Part shown: positions 1 through 8,750 of the stretch, piece after piece
Layout of the letters: the number at the start of each line of letters is the position of its first letter
How positions within the stretch are numbered: the stretch's first letter is position 1
Origin: Macrococcoides animalis
Lineage (GTDB): Bacteria > Bacillota > Bacilli > Staphylococcales > Staphylococcaceae
NCBI RefSeq assembly: GCF_047425875.1
Contig: NZ_CP179727.1
Coordinates: 1,116,001-1,180,000 of the forward strand
Reading direction: 5' to 3'
DNA: 64,000 nucleotides
Program-made: the position numbers and the translations under genes
Notes under the pieces: generated by a model
What the model was told of the DNA's origin: nothing
Database searches by the model: none
What the model saw: the letters and a program-made list of their open reading frames with translations, nothing else

Positions 1-1098
1 AAACAGACTATCTGTTTTGATTAAATAGTTGTTCAGCACAAGTTCAACTAAATGATTGAAGATATGTCTAAACGGTTGATAATTTAACACGCCACCCAAT
101 ATGTCTTTAAAGTAAATAGATGGTATCGTTGCACCTGAAAATACAATAATCAATAAAGTTAATATACACTTTAATAATATATGTAATATTTTTGGCATTA
201 ATTCAATCAACACTAAGCTCAATATAATTATAAATATATATATTGTGATATTCATAGCTAATGGAACTGTATTGTAACTTTCAAAATATGTTGGCATATA
301 TCTAATGATACATATTAAAACAATGGTTGCGACTGTGGCAGTATAGCACAGGCTCATTATCCCTCTTACAAGCGTCAACTTCTCATAAGAAAAGTGAAAC
401 ATTGCAAGTCGTTCTTTCAATGCATTGTCTTGGTTCATTTTTAAGATACTGAATAGAGATAAAGCAAACATATAAATCCCGATAAAGTAAACTGCTAACG
501 TATAATATTGGTATGGATCATAAAGTTTAATTGGTGATTCATCAAACGAACCATTACGATCAAGTCCTGTAAACAACATATCTGTCATCATTGAAAGCAT
601 TTCTTCATTTGTTGTTTCCGGATATAACGTTTTGTATGCTTTAGCTCCACCCATTGATAACATTAACCGACTATACACTGAATCTGTTAACTGATAAATT
701 ATAATACTCTCAACCGACTGCTTATCATATGTATACACTGAAATAGGTAATTTACCTTGTTTATAGAATGCTCTCGTCATCCCTTCATCAAATACGAAGT
801 AACCGTCAATTTGATGTGACTTCAATCTCTTCTTCGCCGTTTCTTCATCGAACTGTTTCAGTTCAATATCACGTCCCATATTTTGCCCGTCACCTATTGC
901 TTTAAGAATAATACTCGTCTCTTTTGATTGATCCAGATCAACTAATCCAATTGAAAACTTATCATCTTGCTTATTATTTATTTGTGTCAAAATAAGCAAT
1001 ATACCAATGACTGCTGCAAACAATAACAATATGTATACAAGCAAATACCACTTTTTCATAAGAAAAGAGTGATAAATGCTAAACAATTGACGTTTCAC
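1..1098 (-). CDS. ABC-2-type membrane permease, 3' end outside window
   Basis: The reading frame is open from a GTG at 1098 down to position 1, so the C-terminus lies beyond the window; 366 residues are visible. GTG is chosen because GGAGTGATAA, a good ribosome binding site, sits just upstream. One membrane helix lies near residues 14-36, then a soluble stretch of about 150 residues, then several helices. This matches the ABC-2 permease layout (helix, large extracellular domain, helix cluster). It starts 44 bp after the gene ending at 1143, so the two are probably co-transcribed. No ATPase gene is visible; one may follow to the left. The substrate is unknown. Confidence 0.75.
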   Translation of the reverse strand, partial: MKRQLFSIYHSFLMKKWYLLVYILLLFAAVIGILLILTQINNKQDDKFSIGLVDLDQSKETSIILKAIGDGQNMGRDIELKQFDEETAKKRLKSHQIDGYFVFDEGMTRAFYKQGKLPISVYTYDKQSVESIIIYQLTDSVYSRLMLSMGGAKAYKTLYPETTNEEMLSMMTDMLFTGLDRNGSFDESPIKLYDPYQYYTLAVYFIGIYMFALSLFSILKMNQDNALKERLAMFHFSYEKLTLVRGIMSLCYTATVATIVLICIIRYMPTYFESYNTVPLAMNITIYIFIIILSLVLIELMPKILHILLKCILTLLIIVFSGATIPSIYFKDILGGVLNYQPFRHIFNHLVELVLNNYLIKTDSLF

Positions 1099-1142
1099 AT
1101 TTATCACTCCTTTGGTTTGATTATTGATTATAAGATATTATG

Positions 1143-2624
1143 CTATTTTAAATCTTTTGCCACGTCTTCAAATACTTTGCCTGCATTCTCAGTAATCTCT
1201 TGTTGTAAATCTTGAAGGTCACTATCAGACATTGTACTTAAGTCTTTAGCACCATCCGATTTAACTTTTACATCTTGTTTGAGTTTAGTCACTGCATCAA
1301 TAGCGAACTTAATCGGTTCATTTTGAATATTCATAGAGAATTCTGCTTTTTGTTTTTGTTCATTGTTACCAAGATCAGTAACCATATCATTTGTATAATC
1401 TAATTTTAAATCCTGTCCAGCTAGTTGTGATAAATCTAAAGTTCCTTTATCAGTACGTTTATCTCCGTCTGTTTTAGAATCATTTACAAATAATATTTCT
1501 TTGTCGGAACCATCATTGATTTTAATCTTGTAATCATCTTTGAAATTATTATCTTTCTTAGTTGATTCACCTACTAAAGCAAAAGCTTCTGGTGCATCTT
1601 TAGAAGAGCCTTTGATATCAATTTTTATGTTATCATCAATCTTTGTTAATGCATCTAATTTTACTTCTTCTTTATCGCTAGACAATACTAAATTTCTTTT
1701 TAAGATATTTTTTCCGTCTACATAAATAGTAGATATGATTTTAGGAAATTCAGATTCTTTTTGATCTTTAAGTTCTTTTAATGCTTTATCTAATTCTTTA
1801 TCATAATCTGCATCTTTTGCTTGTTTTGTAATTAATTCTTTTAATTCTTTATCATCTTTTGCTTGTTCTAAAACTTTAGTTAAGATATTCTTCACATCTT
1901 TAGGTTGTAAAGTCATCGTTAATTTTTCTAAGTCTTTTTCTTCATCAAAGATTTTAACTTTCTCTTTATCTTTTTTGAACTGCTCGTCATTTAAATTATC
2001 TGCAATTGTTTTACTGTATCTATCAATAATTTTGTTTACATCTTCTTGAGATACTTGTGCGTTGCCTAATACATTATTTAAATTTAATGTGTCATTTGTC
2101 ATACCTTCTGTAGATGTAGATGGCCCTGAGATTTTTTTAATTGTTTCAACAATCTTATCATTTGGAATACTTAACACATCATTTAATACAGGTGCAGACA
2201 AATATTGGTTTTTATCATCTGCTTGCCAAGCAAATTCGCCTAATTTGTTATCTGCAATTGTGGGTGTAATACTTAAGTTTGATAACTTTTCCTTACTATC
2301 ATGTGCCATATCTACTACGATATTTGATGAGTCAATGACTGATTTCGGAACGCCCATTTGTGACACTATCGTTTCTGGGACATCTGCACCCAATTTTAAA
2401 TTGACTGCATAGCTATCATCTTTTATTTTTTCTTGAAATTTTGTTTCATTTTCAAAACGTTTATTAAAATAATCTTGCATTGTCTTCATAGATTCCTGTT
2501 CGCTCAGAAGATATGCATTTTTAGGTGAATTTGTTAAAAAGAAATACGCTGCTGCACCTCCACCACCTATTAATAATACTAGTGCTGCAATGATTCCTAA
2601 GATTAATCCTTTTGACTTATTCAT
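1143..2624 (-). CDS. membrane-anchored extracellular protein, unknown function (DUF6583-like?)
   Basis: A 493-residue protein with one N-terminal membrane segment (about residues 7-29, glycine-rich ending) and a long, highly charged Lys/Asp/Glu-rich exterior part with no cysteines that I can see. It has no lipobox, so it is a type II anchored rather than a lipid-anchored protein. Two similar amphipathic stretches could be a duplicated fold. It resembles the Firmicutes DUF6583 group encoded next to ABC-2 permeases, but I give that name from memory and with low certainty. A good ribosome binding site (GGAGGAAT) precedes the ATG. The gene lies directly upstream of the permease gene, which suggests a joint function in export or envelope maintenance. 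Confidence 0.7.
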   Translation of the reverse strand: MNKSKGLILGIIAALVLLIGGGGAAAYFFLTNSPKNAYLLSEQESMKTMQDYFNKRFENETKFQEKIKDDSYAVNLKLGADVPETIVSQMGVPKSVIDSSNIVVDMAHDSKEKLSNLSITPTIADNKLGEFAWQADDKNQYLSAPVLNDVLSIPNDKIVETIKKISGPSTSTEGMTNDTLNLNNVLGNAQVSQEDVNKIIDRYSKTIADNLNDEQFKKDKEKVKIFDEEKDLEKLTMTLQPKDVKNILTKVLEQAKDDKELKELITKQAKDADYDKELDKALKELKDQKESEFPKIISTIYVDGKNILKRNLVLSSDKEEVKLDALTKIDDNIKIDIKGSSKDAPEAFALVGESTKKDNNFKDDYKIKINDGSDKEILFVNDSKTDGDKRTDKGTLDLSQLAGQDLKLDYTNDMVTDLGNNEQKQKAEFSMNIQNEPIKFAIDAVTKLKQDVKVKSDGAKDLSTMSDSDLQDLQQEITENAGKVFEDVAKDLK

Positions 2625-2879
2625 ACTAATTCCTCCATATTTTCATTTTTATTCTCGCTCAAGGCCATCATATCAAAACTAGATTAAATACGGAATAGTT
2701 TTCACAAAATTACCCATAAATTTTATTATTTATGAAATAAATTTTGTTTAACAATGAAATTATGTAAAGTTTATATACTGAGTAAGCATAAACTACATAT
2801 TGTTGTGAAAGATTAAATCCTCTTAAAGATATAAAAGAAAGGCTCATTCATATCTTCTCTTAGTTATTTACAACACCAT

Positions 2880-4184
2880 CTATAGTCTGTTTTTACTTAA
2901 TCGAATAACTTTAATATGTAGTACAAAAGCACCTAATGCCATCACAAAGAGTGATAATATTGCAATTCTACTTGCAAGTGGACCATAATCCTTTAATAGT
3001 AAAGTAATGGTTCCATATACAAAGGGCCCAAACACGGCTGATAATTTTCCACTCATTGAGAATAATCCGAAGAATTGACCTTCATGTTCTTCTGGTGATA
3101 ATTCAATAATTAATGTACGTGATATTACCCAAATTGAACCCATCGCTATCCCGAACAGAATTGCACATATGTAAAATGCCTCTTTAGGAAGTGGGATACT
3201 CGCAATAACAAGTGCAATCATTAATACTAATGCAACATAATGTAATGCTTTCAACGAACCTATCTTCTTTGCAATATAACCAAACACAAACGCTCCAATA
3301 ACACTAAATACCGTTGCAATCATAAAAATTTTAATGAATTCACTCGAAGTGAATCCAACAACCGTAGTCGCGTATGGCTGCATCATACTAATTGCTGTCG
3401 CTAATGCATCATTTAAGAAGAAATAAACGATTAAAAAGATATAAATTGCTGGATCATTCTTCGCTAGTTTAAATGTTTCTATGACCTCTTTATATCCAGA
3501 AACTAAACTCGATTGTCTTAAATGATGATTGGGATCTACTTTCTTATTACCATCTTTTCCGAACAAGAAAATTGGAATACTAAATAATAAAAATAGAATT
3601 GCTGTTGGGATAAATGTCTTTCCTGCATCTTCTGTACCTACTAAATACATAATCGTTAAAACACCAAATAATGTTCCTAAATAACCTAGCGCTACACCAA
3701 ATCCAGATAACACAGAATGATCTTCTTTAGGTGCTAAGTTACTCATCATTGCATCATAAAATACTAGACTTGAGTTATACATAAACTTTGCAATCGTAAA
3801 TAAAATAATAATGAGTAAGAATGATATTGGAATACCCCACATTTGTTGCTTCATATCAGCTTGATAAATATATCCCATTAAGAAAGTACATGCGAATACG
3901 ACTAATGTGAAAATAATGACCCATTTCTTTTTCTTTTGCGTTCTATCAATATACACACCATATATAGGACTTAACACAATAAGTAATAAAGCTGCGATAC
4001 TTGCTGAATACGCGATCCAAGTTGAAGATACTTGCTCTGTCACAGGGTCTGATCCGAATTGCTCAGTTACAAATTGTGGGAAAAAAAGTGTAACGATATT
4101 CGCACTAAAAATCGTATTACTAAAATCATAGAGTGCCCAGCTGAAAATTGGTAGTGATAGTAATAATTTGATATCCTTTTTCAT
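2880..4184 (-). CDS. UMF1-family MFS transporter (Atg22-like)
   Basis: A 434-residue, 12-helix transporter. The start region has the WALYDFSNTIFSANI signature of the UMF1 family, the bacterial relatives of the vacuolar effluxer Atg22, and a mid-protein LAPKEDHSVLSGFG loop. The start is set at the ATG at 4184: AAGGAG lies six bases before it, while the GTG one codon upstream is too close. Substrates of bacterial UMF1 proteins are mostly unknown; amino-acid or small-metabolite efflux is a guess from the fungal relatives. It is a single-gene unit; the 255 bp downstream (2625-2879) show no convincing strong terminator or other element. Confidence 0.85.
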   Translation of the reverse strand: MKKDIKLLLSLPIFSWALYDFSNTIFSANIVTLFFPQFVTEQFGSDPVTEQVSSTWIAYSASIAALLLIVLSPIYGVYIDRTQKKKKWVIIFTLVVFACTFLMGYIYQADMKQQMWGIPISFLLIIILFTIAKFMYNSSLVFYDAMMSNLAPKEDHSVLSGFGVALGYLGTLFGVLTIMYLVGTEDAGKTFIPTAILFLLFSIPIFLFGKDGNKKVDPNHHLRQSSLVSGYKEVIETFKLAKNDPAIYIFLIVYFFLNDALATAISMMQPYATTVVGFTSSEFIKIFMIATVFSVIGAFVFGYIAKKIGSLKALHYVALVLMIALVIASIPLPKEAFYICAILFGIAMGSIWVISRTLIIELSPEEHEGQFFGLFSMSGKLSAVFGPFVYGTITLLLKDYGPLASRIAILSLFVMALGAFVLHIKVIRLSKNRL

Positions 4185-4333
4185 CACATACTCCTTAAAT
4201 TAATGTATTAATAATAGTTTAGCGATGAATTAAAATAAATACTATAAATTTTCTGTTTTATTATTGTAAATTATTGAAATACCATCATATAAATTGCAAC
4301 AAATTATGTATTTACTCGACTGAGATATAAATA

Positions 4334-4377
4334 TTATACTTAATATACTTGACGTAACTAGGTATATTAAGTATACT
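4334..4377 (+). promoter_or_regulatory. catDE promoter with two QsrR/YodB-type boxes
   Basis: A -35 TTGACG (4349-4354) and -10 TATACT (4372-4377) are spaced by exactly 17 bp. A perfect GTATA-N5-TATAC palindrome (4362-4376) overlaps the -10, and TTATA-CTTAA-TATAC (4334-4348), one base off, abuts the -35. The two boxes also form a larger inverted repeat with 14-bp arms (4335-4348 and 4362-4375). GTATA-N5-TATAC is the operator of the staphylococcal quinone sensor QsrR, a YodB homologue. Repression relieved by quinones is therefore expected. Confidence 0.8.
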
Positions 4378-4414
4378 AAGTTTATATTTTAATTAATAAA
4401 GGAGCAATACGCAT

Positions 4415-4819
4415 ATGAAAAATCATCAATTAGGTACATTATTATTAAGAATAACTGTAGGTATTACATTTTTCTTACACGGTTTAGCAAAATTCCAAGG
4501 AGGTATTGAAAATACTGTCGGTTTCTTTGAATCTTTAAGCTTACCAGGCTTCATGGCATATATCGTTGCAATTATTGAAATTGTCGGTGGCATTATGATG
4601 ACTCTAGGATTAAAAACGAAGCTTGTAGGTTGGTTATTTGTCGCAGTATTAGCCGTAGCAATATTCAAAGTAAAACTAGCAGCAGGATTTATGGGTAATG
4701 GTAAAACAGCAGGATATGAATTCGATGTCTTATTATTAGTTGCATCATTATTCTTCGCTTTAGCCAATGATTCGGTTTACGCAATCGACCAAAAATTTAT
4801 GAATAGAAGAGGAAAATAA
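4415..4819 (+). CDS. catD: DoxX-family membrane protein (CatD-like)
   Basis: A 134-residue protein with four membrane helices and the DoxX pattern: LLLRITVGITFFLHGLAKF at the start, then a GG-rich second helix. It begins nine bases after AAAGGAG and is followed two bases later by the ring-cleaving dioxygenase gene. The same pair, catD-catE, exists in Bacillus subtilis, where CatD is needed with the catechol 2,3-dioxygenase and responds to YodB/CatR. The role of DoxX proteins in quinone or thiol stress is not biochemically settled. The symbol is assigned from family plus partner gene plus operator. Confidence 0.82.
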   Translation: MKNHQLGTLLLRITVGITFFLHGLAKFQGGIENTVGFFESLSLPGFMAYIVAIIEIVGGIMMTLGLKTKLVGWLFVAVLAVAIFKVKLAAGFMGNGKTAGYEFDVLLLVASLFFALANDSVYAIDQKFMNRRGK

Positions 4820-4820
4820 C

Positions 4821-5672
4821 ATGAACTTTCACATTAAACCCACAACATTCGTTTCAAACGTTGCTGTTAATGTTTCTAATTTGGAACAATCTTTAGTATT
4901 CTACACAGAAGTACTTGGATTTAAAGTATTAAATCAAACAGCAAACGCTGCTGAACTTACAGCAGACGGCAAAACAAATATATTAACACTTGTACAACCT
5001 AACAATGTATTACCGAAAGAACAACGTCGCGCAGGACTTTATCACTTTGCGATACTTTTACCAACTCCGAAAGATTTAGCAAATATTGTTATCCAATTAA
5101 GAGAACATGGGGTACAAATTGGTGCTTCAGACCATTTAGTAAGTGAAGCATTATATATCTTTGATCCTGATGGTAATGAAATCGAAATTTATATCGATAG
5201 AGATCCTAGTGTTTGGCAATGGTCTAACGATGAAGTTGCAATGGCAGTTGACCCATTAAACTTTGAACGTCTAATGCAACACGTTGAACCGGGAAACTTC
5301 TGGAAAGGCATGCCTGAAGATGCAGTTATGGGGCATATTCATTTACACGTTTCATTCTTACAAGATACTGAGAAATTCTATACAGAAGGCCTAGGCTTTG
5401 ATGTTGTGAACCGATTCGGTGCTCAAGCATTATTCTTATCATCAAATAAATATCATCACCATATCGGAGTCAATACTTGGAACGGTGAAGGCGCGCCACA
5501 TTCATCTGACAATGCTGTAGGCTTAGTATCTTATACTTTAATGTATAACGACGCAGCAGCTGTACAAGCAGTTGTAGAGAACTTAAACGCATTAGGTGCA
5601 ACTGTAGTTACTGACAACAATCAAACAGTAACGATTGATCCTTCAGGCAATCGCATTATCTTAACATATTAA
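4821..5672 (+). CDS. catE: catechol 2,3-dioxygenase (CatE-like, VOC fold)
   Basis: A 283-residue protein with two vicinal-oxygen-chelate modules (about residues 8-130 and 165-283). Candidate metal ligands are His in MGHIHLHVS, His in HHHIGVN and a C-terminal Glu/Asp region, as in extradiol dioxygenases that open catechol rings with Fe(II) and oxygen. Length and start closely match B. subtilis CatE. It is the second gene of the operon driven by the QsrR-type promoter and is closed by a strong hairpin. Together with the MhqE/MhqD pair at 60.8-62.4 kb it forms the quinone/catechol detoxification set of this window. Confidence 0.88.
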   Translation: MNFHIKPTTFVSNVAVNVSNLEQSLVFYTEVLGFKVLNQTANAAELTADGKTNILTLVQPNNVLPKEQRRAGLYHFAILLPTPKDLANIVIQLREHGVQIGASDHLVSEALYIFDPDGNEIEIYIDRDPSVWQWSNDEVAMAVDPLNFERLMQHVEPGNFWKGMPEDAVMGHIHLHVSFLQDTEKFYTEGLGFDVVNRFGAQALFLSSNKYHHHIGVNTWNGEGAPHSSDNAVGLVSYTLMYNDAAAVQAVVENLNALGATVVTDNNQTVTIDPSGNRIILTY

Positions 5673-5701
5673 GTGAACAGATATCACAATTAAATAAATC
5701 C

Positions 5702-5738
5702 AAAAATAATGACCTACAAAGTGTAGGTCATTATTTTT
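5702..5738. terminator. bidirectional terminator, catE / ATP-grasp gene
   Basis: Perfect 16-bp stem (5702-5717 with 5723-5738) and a five-base loop, with A-tract and T-tract ends. It serves catE on the plus strand and the convergent ATP-grasp gene, whose stop codon lies inside it. Confidence 0.93.
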
Positions 5739-6960
5739 GGTCTTTATACCATTGGCTATTCTTATATTTTAAATGATACTTAGCATTTCTCATTAATAAG
5801 TATGCTTTACGTTTTAACGAGCTATCGCGTTTATAATACAGTGGATTGTAATAACGATGCTTGTATAATAATTGTTTAATCTCTTTACGTAATGTTTTCT
5901 GTTTAACATATTTTAAGATTATATTTTTAGGTACAACCGTAAATAAATGCGTTGTATCTAAATATTTCACTGAGTGTGATTGGTTTAAGATTAAATCTTC
6001 GACATAACATCTCGCAATTGAATACCCTGTTTCTTTCACATATGAACTTGAGCGTCCTGCACGTAAGTTAACTTCAAAAAACTTATATTTTCCATCACGG
6101 TGATCATATTTTAAGTCAAAGTTTGCAAATCCAGTATAGTTTAGAGCTTCCATCATCTTAATTACTTTATCCATTAATTCTTTGTCATATCTTGATATTA
6201 ATGCTGTATAATTTCCTATTGCCGTCATTGCAGGTTCTTGTAACAGAACTTGTGCTAATGTTATAACTTGTGCGTTACCGTTGGAATCACCATAATAAAC
6301 GATATCCCATAAATCTTGATCATTACCTTCAATAAACTCTTGAATAATAATATCTTCACGGTAACCATTGTTATGTAACAATGCAATGGTTTGATTAATA
6401 CCTTCATAATCATTCAATACGTAAATTTTTTGTTTCCCTTTAAATTTCAGATTAAAGTATGCTGTACCATCATCAACTTTAATAATTGCTGGAAATCGTA
6501 TCGGTTCATTGAATTCTTCTATACTTGTTAAATTAAAATGATACGTCGTTGGAATATCAAGACCGTAAGATGCCACAGTTTCATAAAAATGTTTCTTATA
6601 ATATAAGCTATTGAATAATTCTTGTGTTGGAAAATTAAATGTGTAGTTTTCACGTAACTTCGCTTCGTGTTTAATTAATAACTTAACATATTCATCTGTT
6701 GTTGCAATTAGCAGTAATTTACGATTCTTTTTCCCATGTTTTTTTGCGATTTTTTCGAACATATCAATAAAGATTTGATCATCGTATATCATTTTATCAA
6801 TATAATAATCGCTAATCAGACTAGAAAATTTCGTAAATGATAAATAATCAGCCGCTACAATAACAGATTTCTTCTTATAGTCCTTGTGGAAACTTGCCGC
6901 TGCAGCATATGCATGTATGTTTGCACCCAATATAATTGGGATAAAATTTAATTTAGCCAT
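5731..6960 (-). CDS. ATP-grasp carboxylate-amine ligase
   Basis: A 409-residue ATP-grasp enzyme: a Rossmann-like N-terminus (IPIILGANIHAYAAA), an ATP-grasp core with FPAIIKVDDG and IIQEFIEGND, and the Mg/ATP-binding FEVNLRAGRSS. This family forms amide bonds between a carboxylate and an amine. It resembles D-aspartate ligase-like proteins of lactic acid bacteria, but Staphylococcaceae bridges use glycine/serine/alanine, so the substrate is open. The C-terminal 70 residues are very rich in Lys, Arg and Tyr, suggesting membrane or RNA contact. The start is the second ATG (6960), eight bases after AAAAGGA; the upstream ATG at 6966 is only two bases from it. Confidence 0.75.
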   Translation of the reverse strand: MAKLNFIPIILGANIHAYAAAASFHKDYKKKSVIVAADYLSFTKFSSLISDYYIDKMIYDDQIFIDMFEKIAKKHGKKNRKLLLIATTDEYVKLLIKHEAKLRENYTFNFPTQELFNSLYYKKHFYETVASYGLDIPTTYHFNLTSIEEFNEPIRFPAIIKVDDGTAYFNLKFKGKQKIYVLNDYEGINQTIALLHNNGYREDIIIQEFIEGNDQDLWDIVYYGDSNGNAQVITLAQVLLQEPAMTAIGNYTALISRYDKELMDKVIKMMEALNYTGFANFDLKYDHRDGKYKFFEVNLRAGRSSSYVKETGYSIARCYVEDLILNQSHSVKYLDTTHLFTVVPKNIILKYVKQKTLRKEIKQLLYKHRYYNPLYYKRDSSLKRKAYLLMRNAKYHLKYKNSQWYKDQK

Positions 6961-7137
6961 TCGCATTGTCCTTTTTATAGTTATTTATTTTCTTTTTACC
7001 GTGTTGTTTAATTCATTATGTTTCTGTATGTTAATGATTGCAAAAATATAATTACTCTTGTAACTTAATAATCAAATTTCTATGTTTAACATATTATAGC
7101 ATTAATACCCTATTAATAACTTGTAATAATGCAAAAA

Positions 7138-7734
7138 TTATCGTTCAAGAATCCCTTTTCCTTCGTAAATTTTTTCAGAATATTTTTCAATACGATTACG
7201 ACGTGTCTCACTACGCTTTGCCTTGTTGATTTCAATGACATAGGCACGCTGTCTACCTGGCGTTAATTGATAGAATGCTTCTCTTAACCTGCTATTTTCT
7301 TGGAATGCCTCTTCCAATTCCAAAGGTATTTCTAATGCTACATACTCTTTTTTAGGAGGTTTTTTTCCTGATTGTTCTATACGAATTGCTTCTTCAATGT
7401 AATATTGTATGATATGTTTCTGCTCGATAATCTCTTCAACAGATGTAAATCTTAACTGACGATCTACTTGTACATGTTCTGTTTGTTGAATGAGTTTATT
7501 ATATTTATCGTTAAGCATGACACCTTTATGAAATAGAAGTGCTACATACTCTTTAAACCCATGCATTAATAATACATTCTTCCCCTTCAGCGTATAACAA
7601 GGATGCATCCATTTATATTCTTCTTCTAAATCATATGCTGTAATAATCTCACGAAATAATCCATACTCATCTTTCCATTTTGAGTCTTTATTAAAATAGT
7701 TTTCTAATTTTTGTTCGGTCGTTAGTTCAGTCAT
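7138..7734 (-). CDS. YdeI/OmpD-associated family protein
   Basis: A 198-residue protein with an N-terminal DUF1801-like fold (YKWMHPCYTLKGKNVLLMHGFKEYVALLFHKG) and the C-terminal YdeI motif (AFYQLTPGRQRAYVIEINKAKRSETRRNRIEK). This matches B. subtilis YdeI-type proteins, whose function is unknown; relatives have been linked to bacteriocin tolerance or frataxin-like folds. The start follows GGGGAATGT. It has its own transcription unit between two unrelated genes. Confidence 0.8.
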   Translation of the reverse strand: MTELTTEQKLENYFNKDSKWKDEYGLFREIITAYDLEEEYKWMHPCYTLKGKNVLLMHGFKEYVALLFHKGVMLNDKYNKLIQQTEHVQVDRQLRFTSVEEIIEQKHIIQYYIEEAIRIEQSGKKPPKKEYVALEIPLELEEAFQENSRLREAFYQLTPGRQRAYVIEINKAKRSETRRNRIEKYSEKIYEGKGILER

Positions 7735-7841
7735 ACATTCCCCTCCGTATTTATTTATATTATATACAATACAAAACCATATGGTAATTATTTATAAGTA
7801 AAAATGAAAAATAATAAATATTAAACGACATAATATATAAA

Positions 7842-7880
7842 AATACAAAGGTTGAGGGTATTCCCATCATCCTTTGTATT
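7842..7880 (-). terminator. terminator after modA
   Basis: Arms AATACAAAGG (7842-7851) and CCTTTGTATT (7871-7880), extended inward by an imperfect stem closed by GGG/CCC. It lies directly downstream of the modA stop codon. Confidence 0.75.
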
Positions 7881-7887
7881 CGTATTT

Positions 7888-8661
7888 CTACTTTTTGTTA
7901 ATATCAAAGCCATATTTTTTATAGATTTTCTTACTTGCATCCGTTTGTAAATATTCATATAAATCATTAGTTGCTTTACTGTTTTTAGTATCTTTTATTT
8001 TAGCAATTGGATATTGTATTGTATCATGTAACGCATCATCAATTTTAAATGAATACTTAACTTTATCCGATGATGCTAAATCTGATTGATAGACAATCCC
8101 CGCTTCAACATTTTTTGTCTCTACATACGTTAGGACTTGGCGCACATCTTTTGTCAAAACGAGTTTATGCTTGATACTTTCATATACTTTAGCATTTTCT
8201 AAAGCTTGTTTTCCGTACTGACCCGCTGGAACAAGTTCAGGATTTCCAATTGCTATTTTTTTTATACTATCATATTTTAAGTCTGTTAATTTATGTGTAT
8301 CTAATGTTGAAACTACTAATAAATGATTGTATATTAATGGTTTTGTCTCTGTTTTAGCTATCTTTTTATCTTTGACTAAATCATCGACTTTATCTTGTGC
8401 TGCTGAGAAAAAGATATCAACAGGCGCACCTGACTTAATTTGTTGTGCGAGCGCACCAGATGCACCATAATTTAATTTCACATCAATGTTGTTATGTTCT
8501 GATTCATATTTTTTTTCGATTTCTGTTAATGCATCTTTTAAACTTGCAGCTGCAGAAACAGTTAAAGTTACTTTTTTATTCGCATCTTGTTCTTTTGATG
8601 TATTAGCACACGCACCTAGTATTACACACGTTGATAGTATTATTAGCAAAAGTTTTTTCAT
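7888..8661 (-). CDS. modA: molybdate-binding lipoprotein ModA
   Basis: A 257-residue periplasmic-binding-type protein with a lipobox (VILGAC, acylated Cys18). The ModA hallmarks are TVSAAASLKDAL at the start of the mature protein, NYGASGALAQQIKSGAPVDIFFSA, and VPAGQYGKQAL followed by GIVYQSD. It captures molybdate (or tungstate) outside the membrane for an ABC importer needed for molybdenum-cofactor enzymes. Unusually, no modB permease or modC ATPase follows: the gene is closed by a hairpin at 7842-7880 and preceded by ahpF. The partners must be elsewhere, or the protein works with another transporter. I see no molybdate riboswitch upstream. Confidence 0.92.
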   Translation of the reverse strand: MKKLLLIILSTCVILGACANTSKEQDANKKVTLTVSAAASLKDALTEIEKKYESEHNNIDVKLNYGASGALAQQIKSGAPVDIFFSAAQDKVDDLVKDKKIAKTETKPLIYNHLLVVSTLDTHKLTDLKYDSIKKIAIGNPELVPAGQYGKQALENAKVYESIKHKLVLTKDVRQVLTYVETKNVEAGIVYQSDLASSDKVKYSFKIDDALHDTIQYPIAKIKDTKNSKATNDLYEYLQTDASKKIYKKYGFDINKK

Positions 8662-8750
8662 CGTGTACCTCCTTATAATATGTATATATTACCATACAAA
8701 AAAAGACTTGTTATGCAATTCTATGCATAATAAGTCTTAAAAAGCTTCAA

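Noticed and set aside
2825..2870. Weak AAGATAT/ATATCTT repeat as the terminator of the UMF1 gene
   Set aside because: Short AT-only arms without a clear T run; could be chance in AT-rich DNA.
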